Source: a virus | Length of the DNA stretch: 20,695 bases | IMG/VR virus record: IMGVR_UViG_3300037193_001958 | Location: 1-20,695 of that record | Strand: one strand, 5' to 3' | Shown: piece by piece, positions 8,807-16,938 of the stretch | Position numbering within the stretch: the first letter of the stretch is position 1 | How the letters are laid out: each line of letters begins with the position of its first letter | The notes under the pieces: generated by a model | Database searches by the model: none | What the model was told of the DNA's origin: nothing | What the model saw: the letters and a program-made list of their open reading frames with translations, nothing else | Made by a program: the position numbers and the translations under genes

Positions 8807-9013
8807 GTGGTGCTGTTTTTTAGCATAGTGTTACTGTTACTTTTTAGTGCCCTGGCAGCCGTACCTATGGCGTGGGTGCTTATGTTACTGTTTGGCGCGT
8901 TTAGCCATGCTAGCGGCCACCCGGAGATTGCCCTATCGTTTTGGGCATGCTTCTGGCTAGTTTTCATTTTGGCCACAATAGGCAGTTTATTAACGCGTAA
9001 AAGCAAGGAGTGA
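8807..9013 (+). CDS. Small two-helix membrane protein beside the SPFH gene
   Basis: A 68-residue, strongly hydrophobic protein with transmembrane segments at about residues 2-30 and 43-62 and a basic end (LLTRKSKE). It starts with GTG; AAAGGA lies 8 bases upstream, and the next codon is also GTG, so the exact start is uncertain by one codon. It ends one base before the prohibitin-like gene, so both are translated from one message and the products may act together in the membrane. Confidence 0.65.
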   Translation: MVLFFSIVLLLLFSALAAVPMAWVLMLLFGAFSHASGHPEIALSFWACFWLVFILATIGSLLTRKSKE

Positions 9014-9014
9014 T

Positions 9015-9920
9015 ATGGGATTAATTATCCTCGGTATCGTGTTGGGGCTATTGGCCGCAGGCGGTTACGTGGTGTCGGTAGTTGCTAGCAATAACAGCTA
9101 CTTAAACCACACCAAACCTAACAAACCAATTAAAGTAGGTGTGGCCATTGCGCTGTTTATTGTACCGGTGGTACTGTTTACAGCTATATCCGCCACCACT
9201 AGAGTGGGCACCGGGCAAATTGCCGTTATGACCCGTTTTGGTAAGGTGACTGGCCAGGAGTTTGGCGAGGGCTTGCACCTTAAGAACCCGCTGGATAAGG
9301 CAAACATCTACAACATCCAGGTGCAAAAGATCGACGCCGATGCAGCTGCGGCTAGTAAGGACTTACAGGATGTTAATACTAAGGTAGCTATTAACTACAA
9401 CGTAGAGGCTGGCCAAGTTAGCGAAATACACAAGGCTGTAGGTGAGCTGTACCAACAAAAACTTATTGACCCAGCTATCCAGGAAGTATTTAAGGGCGCT
9501 ACCAGCCGCTACGACGCTACTCAGCTCATTACCGAGCGCCAAGGCGTTAAAGCCTACGCCTACGATGCCCTAAAGGCCCGGCTCGCCCCGTACGGCATTA
9601 ACGTACGTGACCTTAGCATCCTTAACTTTACGTTTAGCCCGGAGTTTACCAAAGCCATTGAGGCTAAGCAGGTAGCCCAGCAGGACGCCCAGCGGGCCGT
9701 GTTTGTGGCGGAGCGTGCTAAGCAAGAGGCCCAGGCCGATATTGAGCGGGCACGTGGCCAAGCCGAAAGCCAGCGTTTGCTTACTGAGACTGCCAGCGCT
9801 GACAGCATTGAGCTAAAGCGGCTTGAGGTACAGCAGAACGCTATTAATAAGTGGAACGGTGTATTGCCAACGACCCAAGCGGGCGCAGGCACCGACTTCC
9901 TGTTTAATGTTAAGCAATAG
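9015..9920 (+). CDS. SPFH (prohibitin/stomatin-like) membrane protein
   Basis: A 301-residue band-7/SPFH protein. Two hydrophobic segments occupy about residues 1-25 and 40-60. The SPFH domain follows (VGTGQIAVMTRFGKVTG, then EGLHLKNPLDK, then NVRDLSILNFTFSPEFTKAI), then a long coiled coil rich in Ala, Glu, Gln and Arg (about 215-270, KQVAQQDAQRAVFVAERAKQ). Such proteins form ring-like scaffolds on the inner face of membranes. Phage versions are known, but their role is not settled; membrane protection, control of membrane proteases or assembly are possibilities. Ribosome-binding site AAGGAG. Flanked by small membrane proteins. Confidence 0.9.
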   Translation: MGLIILGIVLGLLAAGGYVVSVVASNNSYLNHTKPNKPIKVGVAIALFIVPVVLFTAISATTRVGTGQIAVMTRFGKVTGQEFGEGLHLKNPLDKANIYNIQVQKIDADAAAASKDLQDVNTKVAINYNVEAGQVSEIHKAVGELYQQKLIDPAIQEVFKGATSRYDATQLITERQGVKAYAYDALKARLAPYGINVRDLSILNFTFSPEFTKAIEAKQVAQQDAQRAVFVAERAKQEAQADIERARGQAESQRLLTETASADSIELKRLEVQQNAINKWNGVLPTTQAGAGTDFLFNVKQ

Positions 9921-9931
9921 GGAGCATAACT

Positions 9932-10039
9932 ATGGAAGCACAAGATGCTATCAACCTGGCTGTGGCTGCCGCCCTCGGCTTACTGCTACTGTTAGCAGTA
10001 CTGATGGACAAGCGCCTAAGCAAGAAAGGCGGCAAGTAA
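9932..10039 (+). CDS. 35-residue single-span membrane peptide
   Basis: A very short protein with a 20-residue hydrophobic helix (NLAVAAALGLLLLLAVLM) and a basic tail (DKRLSKKGGK). GGAG lies 8 bases before the ATG. It sits between the SPFH gene and a soluble protein, overlapping the start of the latter (TAATG). Single-span peptides like this occur as small holin-like or regulatory proteins; an accessory subunit of the SPFH protein is another possibility. Neither is proven by sequence. Confidence 0.6.
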   Translation: MEAQDAINLAVAAALGLLLLLAVLMDKRLSKKGGK

Positions 10040-10311
10040 TGGCCCGTTACTTCCGTGTAAAAGTAACCAACTTCATGTGGGAGGAGGGTGCCATCCTAAA
10101 GAGTGAGGGCGACGGTTACCGCGCCATCAGCTCGCTTTGGAATAAGGTACCCCTTGGGAGCGAGTACATTAGCGACCGTATTATTGAGCACCCGGACAAC
10201 CGCGACCTGTTGCAGGAAGTGTGGCCTATTGGCAAGCTCGAAAAGATGGTGTTTGGCGATAAGAAGCAGGCCCAAGCGGCGGCGGCTGCACTGTACAAGG
10301 GCGATAAGTAA
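10039..10311 (+). CDS. 90-residue soluble protein, unknown
   Basis: Starts at an ATG overlapping the stop of the preceding peptide gene (TAATG), so translation is coupled. The protein is mixed alpha/beta in appearance (ARYFRVKVTNFMWEEGAILK at the start) with an Ala/Gln-rich C-terminal helix (KKQAQAAAAALYK). I do not recognise a family. It is the last gene of the plus-strand block, 50 bases before a strong terminator. Confidence 0.65.
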   Translation: MARYFRVKVTNFMWEEGAILKSEGDGYRAISSLWNKVPLGSEYISDRIIEHPDNRDLLQEVWPIGKLEKMVFGDKKQAQAAAAALYKGDK

Positions 10312-10361
10312 ACGTACACTGACAGTACACCGTCTAAAGCACGTCCAAACCTCAATAAATT

Positions 10362-10384
10362 AGCCCCCAAGCGGGGGCTTTTTT
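10362..10384. terminator. Strong terminator between convergent gene blocks
   Basis: AGCCCCC-AAGC-GGGGGCT followed by six T on the plus strand. On the minus strand it is followed by TAATTTATT, a weaker U-rich stretch, so it may serve both convergent blocks. Confidence 0.9.
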
Positions 10385-10541
10385 ATGGTCGGGTCTTACG
10401 TGCCGCCAGCCATTGGATAAGCTTAACCAACGCTAGGACAGCTACCACTACCAGCAGGAAGTGCACCAGGCCGCCACCAATGTCACCCAGCAAGCCCAAC
10501 AGCCAAAAGACTAGTAAGATTACAATTATCAGCTCCAACAT
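10383..10541 (-). CDS. Small membrane protein, lmo0937-like
   Basis: A 52-residue protein with two hydrophobic segments (LIIVILLVFWLLGLLG and LVHFLLVVVAVLALV) separated by a short Gly-rich turn and ending in WLAARKTRP. The pattern of a first helix, Gly turn, then H-x-LL-V fits the small lmo0937/DUF5670-type membrane proteins widespread in bacteria; function unknown. GGAGG lies 9 bases before the ATG. Being last in the lysis region, it may be an accessory to the holin. Confidence 0.7.
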   Translation of the reverse strand: MLELIIVILLVFWLLGLLGDIGGGLVHFLLVVVAVLALVKLIQWLAARKTRP

Positions 10542-10542
10542 G

Positions 10543-10743
10543 TTAGCGAGCCTCCTGTGGCACTAGAAATAGGTTCATAACTGCCGACACGCCTGCGGCA
10601 AGTGCACCAATCAGCAGGGCCTTAGTTGTGGCTAGGTCTATTGCCGTGGTCAAACCAGCCAGCACGACAGCTAGAAATGCCTGCAAGAACGTCTTAAGTG
10701 CCCGTACTATCAGCACATCTACTTTAATTGGTTGTGGTGTCAT
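10543..10743 (-). CDS. Holin-like protein
   Basis: A 66-residue protein with a basic N-terminus and two transmembrane segments (LQAFLAVVLAGLT and ALLIGALAAGVSAVMNLFLV), like two-span phage holins, which make the membrane lesion that lets the endolysin reach the wall. The position directly after the amidase gene, with start and stop overlapping by 4 bases, supports this. GGGGA precedes the ATG. Confidence 0.75.
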   Translation of the reverse strand: MTPQPIKVDVLIVRALKTFLQAFLAVVLAGLTTAIDLATTKALLIGALAAGVSAVMNLFLVPQEAR

Positions 10744-11930
10744 GATTTCCCCTCCCCCACTTTTATCCCTAAAAAATCCAATAATGCCTTTAAAGCCTTA
10801 GCAATCCAGCTCAGCTGCTCAGCAGTCGGTGGTAGCGGTGGCTCCGGTACTGGCGGTATGTCCGGCACACCCGGCTCCGTAAGGGTCAGGCTGCTCGTGG
10901 GCACGCCGTTAAATATGCCCTTTTTAAAGCTGTACTCGGTAATACGGTACTCCACAACTTTGCCGCCATGCGTCACTTGGGTGACCGCACTAGCTATAAA
11001 GCTGTCGTCCTTTTTAAGCTCCTTAGCGGGCTGGACAGGCTGGCCTGTGGTAATGTCAATTAGGTTTTGGTCTTGCGCTAGCCAATACTCTGTATTGTCA
11101 ATATCGCGCAAGTTTTGTACCCACTCCGGCAGCGGCTCCGGCTCTGGCTGCGGCTTAGGCTCCGGCGCATCCTTAAGGTCACCCTGCAAAAACGCTTGAC
11201 CAGTATTGTGGCTGGCAGCGTAGGCACTTACCCAAAACGTAAGGTTATTGTGGGTAATGGTGCCCGCTACCTCAATAGGGGTATCAATAGGGTACGTTTT
11301 TATAACCGCCAACGTCTTAACATCCACTAGCTTGGCAGCAGCTAGGGTGTACTTAGTAACATGCGGTGTAATAGGTGTTAACTTAGGCTCGGCTGGTATA
11401 GGCGGTTTAGGGTCGGGTGGTACAACTACCGGCGGTTGGTCATATACCTTGCGCCGCCACTTATCGCACTCCTGCTCAATACGGTCTAAGCTTACGGTGC
11501 CAGGGCACTGGGTAGCGTAGTAGTCACTGTGGCGTTTAATACCCAGCCGCTTGCCGTAGCGTTGTTCCAATTGTTCCTTAAGCCAGCCAGCCTTTTTATA
11601 ACCCTCATCGTTAAGCGTTGGTTCGTGCTCTACATTAATGCCGGTGGGGTTGCCACCCTGTGCGCCCCAACTTACATAGTCCGGGCCAACCAGCAGACTT
11701 ATTTTGCCATTGCTTAGTACGTAATTAACGCTCATTTGACCACGGCTGGCAGTACCTAAAATGTAATTAACGATACTGTCGTGGCTGCCTACGGCACCTG
11801 GCGCACCCCACCAGTGCACAATATAGTTATCGCGACTGTACCGGCCGTAATAGGCCCGGCTTTCGTCTGGTGTAAAGTAGCCATTTTTACTGGCTGCCTT
11901 AATTTCAATGTTGTACGAGTTATCTGCCAT
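10740..11930 (-). CDS. Endolysin: N-acetylmuramoyl-L-alanine amidase (Amidase_2/PGRP type)
   Basis: A 396-residue murein hydrolase. The N-terminal catalytic domain (about 1-165) has the zinc ligands of the family: H39 in IVHWWG, H134 in KRHSDYY and C142 in QCPG, with GINVEHEP between. It cuts the bond between N-acetylmuramate and L-alanine at the end of infection. Two Pro-rich linkers (about 165-185, PPVVVPPDPKPP; and 253-267) separate two further modules of about 65 residues each, SH3-like in length and probably wall-binding, and the tail PPVPEPPLPP leads to a short amphipathic helix. No signal peptide, so release depends on the holin that follows. Confidence 0.9.
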   Translation of the reverse strand: MADNSYNIEIKAASKNGYFTPDESRAYYGRYSRDNYIVHWWGAPGAVGSHDSIVNYILGTASRGQMSVNYVLSNGKISLLVGPDYVSWGAQGGNPTGINVEHEPTLNDEGYKKAGWLKEQLEQRYGKRLGIKRHSDYYATQCPGTVSLDRIEQECDKWRRKVYDQPPVVVPPDPKPPIPAEPKLTPITPHVTKYTLAAAKLVDVKTLAVIKTYPIDTPIEVAGTITHNNLTFWVSAYAASHNTGQAFLQGDLKDAPEPKPQPEPEPLPEWVQNLRDIDNTEYWLAQDQNLIDITTGQPVQPAKELKKDDSFIASAVTQVTHGGKVVEYRITEYSFKKGIFNGVPTSSLTLTEPGVPDIPPVPEPPLPPTAEQLSWIAKALKALLDFLGIKVGEGKS

Positions 11931-11959
11931 TGGTGCCCACCCTAGCTATATTTTATCAT

Positions 11960-12223
11960 TTATGGCTGCGTTACCCCGTAGCGCTCTACCTGTACTCCGG
12001 TGGCGTGGGTGGCCTGGTCGTAACAGTTATCTATGTACAGGCGGTCACGGCTCTCCGGCGGCACACTAATAAGGCAGGTCATAACACGGGTATAGGTTTG
12101 GTTTATAAGGCCGTTGCGGCGGTTGTGCCGGGTTTCTTGGATGTTATAAACAATGCCCACCACCACCACAATAAACCCAAAGATGACTAACGTTATATAA
12201 GCTGTTTTCTCACGTCGTAGCAT
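11960..12223 (-). CDS. Small single-span membrane protein
   Basis: An 87-residue protein: basic N-terminus (MLRREKTAY), one transmembrane helix (ITLVIFGFIVVVVGIVYNI), then about 60 polar residues with two cysteines (C50 and C67) that would lie outside the membrane. It is encoded between the collar/coiled-coil genes and the amidase, the usual place for lysis accessories such as spanins. No lipobox is present. Role unproven. Confidence 0.6.
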   Translation of the reverse strand: MLRREKTAYITLVIFGFIVVVVGIVYNIQETRHNRRNGLINQTYTRVMTCLISVPPESRDRLYIDNCYDQATHATGVQVERYGVTQP

Positions 12224-12231
12224 ATGCCGCC

Positions 12232-12867
12232 CTACCTAGCTACGCACAGTTGTAACACAGGTATGCATATTGGCACACCCAATAAATTAACAGGTTGCAT
12301 GGTATTTTGTGGTGGTGGAGTTGGTGATGGTGGGCCGGGCGTAGGTGGCGGTGTAACTGGTGTAGGGGTAGGGGAGGGGGGCCTAGCAGCTGGTGGTGCT
12401 ACAGCCACCGCTGGTGGCGGGGTGCTGCGGGTACTACTGGCTGGTGGGCTGCTACTGGCGTTAGACGGGTTATTGCTGGTGGCGGCAGGTGGCGGGGTGG
12501 GGAGGTTAAATACCTCCGTAATAGTTTCATTGCTACGGATGGTACAGCGGTCGATGTCGTCTATGGTAAGCTCAGCCCGGTCGCGTTGGGCAAAGTATAC
12601 CGCTAAACAATCAATCCGGCGCTTTATAATATCCAAGCTATCGGTATTACTTTTTTTAATCTCCTGCACAGCTCTGGTCTGCGCATCAATTTGTAGTCGT
12701 ACACTATCCAATGTTTTTTGTTGTATGGCGATGACGACCAGCAAACCAACTATGGTAGCTACAATGGCAATGGCCTGCGCAATTTTAAAGCGTCGGTTAC
12801 GTCGCTCAAACTCTGTTATAAGTTGTTGCGTAGTTTGGTGGTGGTGCTGGTGTGAGTCATTATCCAT
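12232..12867 (-). CDS. Membrane-anchored coiled-coil protein with Pro-rich tail
   Basis: A 211-residue protein: His-rich start (HQHHHQ), basic helix, one transmembrane segment (IAIVATIVGLLVVIAI, about residues 33-48), a coiled coil (about 50-95), then a long Ser/Pro/Thr/Ala-rich low-complexity region (about 120-190, such as PPSPTPTPVTPPPTPGPP) and a C-terminal CIPVLQLC. The layout, N-in with a long extended outside region, would suit a protein reaching across the wall, for example a spanin-like or lysis-timing factor. The low-complexity part makes homology-based naming unreliable. Confidence 0.65.
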   Translation of the reverse strand: MDNDSHQHHHQTTQQLITEFERRNRRFKIAQAIAIVATIVGLLVVIAIQQKTLDSVRLQIDAQTRAVQEIKKSNTDSLDIIKRRIDCLAVYFAQRDRAELTIDDIDRCTIRSNETITEVFNLPTPPPAATSNNPSNASSSPPASSTRSTPPPAVAVAPPAARPPSPTPTPVTPPPTPGPPSPTPPPQNTMQPVNLLGVPICIPVLQLCVAR

Positions 12868-12869
12868 AA

Positions 12870-13202
12870 CTATTGTTGCCTTCTAAGCAAATCGTTAATT
12901 AGCTTGGTCTGGTTCTCTATAGCCGTTGTCAGCTTCTTGAGCTGTGGCGAGCCTTGGCCTAGCTTTTGCAAATACTCGTTATGCTTGCGCAGCTCCTCTA
13001 TCGTACCGTCCTTAGTGAGGCTTTCGGCTTTACACTTGGCCACATCCGTCTCCGCATCGCTGACGCGCCGCCGTAAAGCCTGTATCTCAGCCTCTTGCAG
13101 CTTAATAACACTGTCGCCACGGCTGGCCTTAAAGTATCCAGCAGCACCGCCTGCGATAGCCACAAAGCCGAAGATTGTGGCGAGTAGGGTGACAACATCC
13201 AT
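12870..13202 (-). CDS. Membrane-anchored coiled-coil protein (Rz-like layout)
   Basis: A 110-residue protein with an N-terminal transmembrane segment (VVTLLATIFGFVAIAGGAAG) followed by an almost continuous coiled coil (EAEIQALRRRVSDAETDVAK, then further heptads to the C-terminus). This is the architecture of i-spanins such as Rz, although spanins are chiefly known from phages of Gram-negative hosts and no outer-membrane lipoprotein partner is visible. It is 2 bases upstream of the next membrane coiled-coil gene, so the two may form a complex. Confidence 0.65.
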   Translation of the reverse strand: MDVVTLLATIFGFVAIAGGAAGYFKASRGDSVIKLQEAEIQALRRRVSDAETDVAKCKAESLTKDGTIEELRKHNEYLQKLGQGSPQLKKLTTAIENQTKLINDLLRRQQ

Positions 13203-13215
13203 TAGTACACTTTCG

Positions 13216-13905
13216 CTATGTTTTTATTATGTAGTTAGCAACCCGGTAGGGCTGTAGGTTATTGTGGGCTTGGCCACCGCCATTGTTTTGTACGCTAATA
13301 CCGGTGCCACTAGCATAAATACCAATACCGGTGCCTACTGCGGTGGTCACACCTGCGTTAAAGTCCACCGCGTCCGACCACTCAATAGCCCGCCCGTTAG
13401 TAACAATGTCCGAGTTGGAACCGCTCATGCGGTGGTAGTGGCCAGGGTCGTATACGCCGTGGGCGTGGCCGGGGTCGCCTACACCGTGGGCGTGGCTTGG
13501 CATTTGGGATATAGTAAGCGTTTCCGTCTCAGTACCGCCGGAGGCATTGAGGTTTTGAAAAGTACCACTGGCCGCTTTGCCAACTAGTACGCGGCCGCGC
13601 ATGTCCGGTACATTAAACGTATCCACACCATTACCCGCGCCATACGTAGTGCCAATGACGGTAAACAGGTCGGCATACGTCGTACGGTCAACGGCCTGCC
13701 CTTGGCAAAGCAGCCAGCCATCCGGGGCAGTGGTACCACCGAAGCCGCTCATTTGACCTGTTGGACTATATAAAAACTTAAACGCCGTAAGCAACGTTTG
13801 GATAGTAATTTTACGCGTAGTACCGGTTGCGTTATCACGAATCACCAACAAATCGTCCAGTGTTGGCGTTTCCTCCGCTGCTAAGTCAACAATCTTTATT
13901 GGCAT
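13216..13905 (-). CDS. Tail collar fibre protein
   Basis: A 229-residue protein with a phage tail-collar domain: GWLLCQGQAVDRTTYADLF, IGTTYGAGNG, FNVPDMRGRVLVG, and the terminal PYRVANYIIKT. The region between has His-rich repeats (SHAHGVGDPGHAHGVYDPGH, about 140-159) that in related fibres coordinate metal ions along a trimer. It probably forms a receptor-binding or collar fibre at the tail tip. It is short compared with many fibres, with only about 50 residues before the collar domain to attach to the tail. Confidence 0.88.
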   Translation of the reverse strand: MPIKIVDLAAEETPTLDDLLVIRDNATGTTRKITIQTLLTAFKFLYSPTGQMSGFGGTTAPDGWLLCQGQAVDRTTYADLFTVIGTTYGAGNGVDTFNVPDMRGRVLVGKAASGTFQNLNASGGTETETLTISQMPSHAHGVGDPGHAHGVYDPGHYHRMSGSNSDIVTNGRAIEWSDAVDFNAGVTTAVGTGIGIYASGTGISVQNNGGGQAHNNLQPYRVANYIIKT

Positions 13906-13939
13906 CCCACCTAATCTCCTGTTTTAATTGTAACAAACC

Positions 13940-16543
13940 TTACGTTTGCGGTATGTCCGGGTTGTTGGCATAATCACTCTGGTTCAAGTTACGCTTCACA
14001 TCCTCAAGCCGCTTAGGCACCGATGGCAGCAGTGTGTCTAGTTGCAGTGTCACCTGGCGTGGTGTGTAAGCAATCTTAACTACTTGCAACTCAAGCCCAT
14101 CCACAAAGTTGCCAAAGTTAGCAAAGGTTATAAGCTGACCCAGCTTAATGCTCTCAATGTCATACACCTTATCGCTAATCGTTACACTACTGCGGTATAC
14201 CGGCTCAGCCCCACGGGCAAGTGCAGTTTCAGCCAAAATGTCCGCACTCTCCTCAAGCGTCACGCGGTTGTCAGTAATGCGCTGCAAGCCCCGCCGGTAG
14301 GCCGCAATGCTGGTGGGGTTGGTGTACTTCTTGAAGATATTAATGGCGGCGTTAGCCTGGCTGCTGGCAAAGTAGTTATTAAAGTGCAACCCTGTGGTGT
14401 TGGTTTGGGTTGTTACCATACGCACACCGGAGCGGTTGCCAGTTGGGATAGCAGTATCGGTAGCCCGCACATAGGTATCGCCATCAATAATTAGCGACAG
14501 TTCCGCGCCCTCAATCCTAAACTCCATGGTGTGGGTGGTACCTACACCAGGGTTACCATATGTGCCGGTGCCTAAGCTGGTATAGCTCCCGGCTACACAC
14601 TTAAGTATCTCAGCCGTATTAGTTTGCGGTAGTAACCGGGCTAAGTAAAACGTAAATGCGCTTGTTTGCACCCGACCCACCAAACCAAAGTCCTCCGTAG
14701 CCCAACTGGCTACATAAAAATCGGCCTTAACGCTCATGTCGCTACTCTCGGATAGTCCGCTGGCGTAGTACACGCCCTCCACGTTGCTGTTACCCCGTAT
14801 GCGGTCGGCGTTGGTTACTACTACGCTGTGGCCTGGTGCAGAGGCGCTGTGCTTTGTCCACACAGCACCCACCGTACCGCTGTGGCTAGCCAGGTCAGTA
14901 CCAGCCACATCCGTAAAGTAATCACGGGAGTACGGGTCTTGTGGGCCGCCGGTAAAGTAAACTACGTTGGTCAGCCCCTCAATGTACTTCTCTAAGTTAA
15001 GCCCCAAAATGTGCTCGCCCAGTACAAAGGTATGGGCCGGGCTGCCTGGTCGCTGGTGAAAGTGCACATTGTTGAGCGCCATGTCGTACCAGTAGTACCA
15101 ATCGGTGGGGGCCAGCTCTAAACATTTGTTAACCACCTCATAAATAGTGTTAACGTTAAAGTCGTAGCTTACTACTGTACCGGTTAGGTCAATTGTGGTA
15201 CCGCCCTGGTCGTAACTTGGAATACCACCGTCGGCGTTAAACCGGTCAAGCGCATCCTTAAGGATGTTGCTTGGGTCTTGGCTTAAGTAGTTAACGCGGG
15301 TTTCCCCGGCGTCGCCCTCAAGCACGTAGTTATCCATATCCGCACCATAGCTAAACAGGCTCACTACTGTATTTTCTTTTTGGCCGTAGTTGCTGGTGTA
15401 CTTGCTTATGTAACCCGTAAAAATCAACTCGCCCTTAATGTCCGGCAAGTCCTCGGTGAACACATAAATCTTAACGTCCAGGTTGAGGTCAACCGTAGTG
15501 CCCGGCCCAATGGCGTTGGTAGTTTGCGTTTCTGCCGCTAATGTGATGTCGTCATCGGTAATAAGGGGGTCGGCCGTATCGTCTGCTAACACGTCGTACT
15601 GCCGCACAAGGCTATCGCTGTTGCGGGCCAATGTTACGTCAATAGCGCTACCCAGGCGATTAATTTCCTGGCTAAATGATAACTCACTAACCACATCATC
15701 CCAGCGCCCTAACGGCTCGCCAGTCTGTGGGTCAAAAATCTTGTACTCGTAAACCTTTTCCCTAGCGGCCTGCAATATAGGTTTAATAACACCGTCCGCT
15801 ATACCGCCCAGCAAAAAGGTGCCGCTAGCGGAGCTAGTTATGGTGCGGGGTGTACGGGTTAGGCCGCCGCCCAGCAAAAAGGTGCCGCTAATAAGCGTTG
15901 CATCAGCATCGTAGTTAACGTTATCAAATACCGCCGTTGTTACTGTCGTTTCAGCCTGCCAAGTACCAACAATAATCCCGCCCTTTACCGTATCGGTATC
16001 AAGGCCGGTAGTGTCCGTGGTTGCAAAGGTTACCCACGTCACGCCGTCCGTACTGTACTGGTAGCTAATAGTGCCGCCCAGCTCGCGTATCTTAAACCAA
16101 CGCGTAGTGCTACTATCATAGGCTACGTTACCCACTACCTCCTGGCTGTTGCTGGCAGTGTTTTTTACGGCGCTAACGATATTGCCGGAAATGCTTATAT
16201 ATACCGAGTAGTCATTTGCGTCCTGGATAACTACCGGCTCTACCGTCCAACTCTCAACAGTCTGGTCGCCTGCGTCCAACAGCTCTGTGTGCATGTAGCT
16301 GCCGGTAAAGGTGTAAAAATCCTGGCTTAGGATGCCGTAATACACCACCTCATTGTCAGGTATAAGGCCATGCAGTTGCCCGCCGGACACGGTAAATGCG
16401 CCGCCGCTAAAGTCATTCCATAATGCGGTATTTAAGGTGGTGTCAAAGGTATCCAGCAATGACTGTAGCAGCACAATATTTATGCTGCCGCCACTGCTAC
16501 CACCGCCGTAGGCTGACTGGCCTAACTGGGAACCGCCATACAT
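13940..16543 (-). CDS. Large tail-tip protein (Gp37-like) with added beta domains
   Basis: An 867-residue structural protein. Residues about 25-215 look like a concanavalin/laminin-G-like beta sandwich (NDFSGGAFTVSGGQLHG, SYQYSTDGVTWVTF), followed by two copies of SGTFLLGG. The part from about 255 (YEYKIFDPQTGEPLGRWDDV, then GYISKYTSNYG, then LELAPTDWYYWYDM) resembles baseplate/hub proteins of siphoviruses such as the Gp37-like family. A second beta-sandwich appears at about 570-700 (VWTKHSASAPGHS to LHFNNYF). The C-terminus ends in an extended Gln/Asn-rich tail. The sandwiches probably bind host surface glycans. Placed between Dit-like and collar genes, as expected. Confidence 0.8.
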   Translation of the reverse strand: MYGGSQLGQSAYGGGSSGGSINIVLLQSLLDTFDTTLNTALWNDFSGGAFTVSGGQLHGLIPDNEVVYYGILSQDFYTFTGSYMHTELLDAGDQTVESWTVEPVVIQDANDYSVYISISGNIVSAVKNTASNSQEVVGNVAYDSSTTRWFKIRELGGTISYQYSTDGVTWVTFATTDTTGLDTDTVKGGIIVGTWQAETTVTTAVFDNVNYDADATLISGTFLLGGGLTRTPRTITSSASGTFLLGGIADGVIKPILQAAREKVYEYKIFDPQTGEPLGRWDDVVSELSFSQEINRLGSAIDVTLARNSDSLVRQYDVLADDTADPLITDDDITLAAETQTTNAIGPGTTVDLNLDVKIYVFTEDLPDIKGELIFTGYISKYTSNYGQKENTVVSLFSYGADMDNYVLEGDAGETRVNYLSQDPSNILKDALDRFNADGGIPSYDQGGTTIDLTGTVVSYDFNVNTIYEVVNKCLELAPTDWYYWYDMALNNVHFHQRPGSPAHTFVLGEHILGLNLEKYIEGLTNVVYFTGGPQDPYSRDYFTDVAGTDLASHSGTVGAVWTKHSASAPGHSVVVTNADRIRGNSNVEGVYYASGLSESSDMSVKADFYVASWATEDFGLVGRVQTSAFTFYLARLLPQTNTAEILKCVAGSYTSLGTGTYGNPGVGTTHTMEFRIEGAELSLIIDGDTYVRATDTAIPTGNRSGVRMVTTQTNTTGLHFNNYFASSQANAAINIFKKYTNPTSIAAYRRGLQRITDNRVTLEESADILAETALARGAEPVYRSSVTISDKVYDIESIKLGQLITFANFGNFVDGLELQVVKIAYTPRQVTLQLDTLLPSVPKRLEDVKRNLNQSDYANNPDIPQT

Positions 16544-16554
16544 TTAGTTACTAC

Positions 16555-16923
16555 CTAGCTACCGTTAAAGTTAAGTTCCAAGTCGCCAATGTTAAACTGC
16601 ACCGTATCGTCGGCAACCGCTACTATCGGGTCAGCTACCGGGCCATATGCCAGCAGGTTACCACCGCTCACCGCATCGTATATAGCAAAGTAAGGTGCGG
16701 TTACAGCAGGCATACCGTCGAACTCTATAGCTGCTGTGTTGCTTATACTGTTATCGACAATGCTGCTGAACGTAATCGGTTGCCGAGCATATGTACCGCC
16801 TGTTACCTCGGTACCAGTGCCACCGGGGCCGGGGTTAGTAGTAAACAACGCTAAGTGCGGTGTGTCGCCGGTAATTAACGCAAACATTGATGTTACAAGA
16901 TTGGTACCTGGATATACTGCCAT
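16555..16923 (-). CDS. Small tail-tip protein
   Basis: A 122-residue, mostly beta protein. HLALFTTNPGPGGTG followed by EVTGGTYARQPITF, and later YFAIYDA ... GNLLAYGP, is a pattern found in small phage structural proteins encoded among minor tail genes. Its exact place in the particle is not clear from sequence. It lies between the Dit-like protein and the large tail-tip protein and is on the same transcript. Confidence 0.7.
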   Translation of the reverse strand: MAVYPGTNLVTSMFALITGDTPHLALFTTNPGPGGTGTEVTGGTYARQPITFSSIVDNSISNTAAIEFDGMPAVTAPYFAIYDAVSGGNLLAYGPVADPIVAVADDTVQFNIGDLELNFNGS

Positions 16924-16938
16924 ATTAGACTCCCACCA

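Noticed and set aside
11930-12190. Plus-strand frame opposite the 87-residue membrane protein, and other plus-strand frames in the tail block
   Set aside because: They lack ribosome-binding sites, are antisense to convincing minus-strand genes, and have compositions expected of shadow frames.
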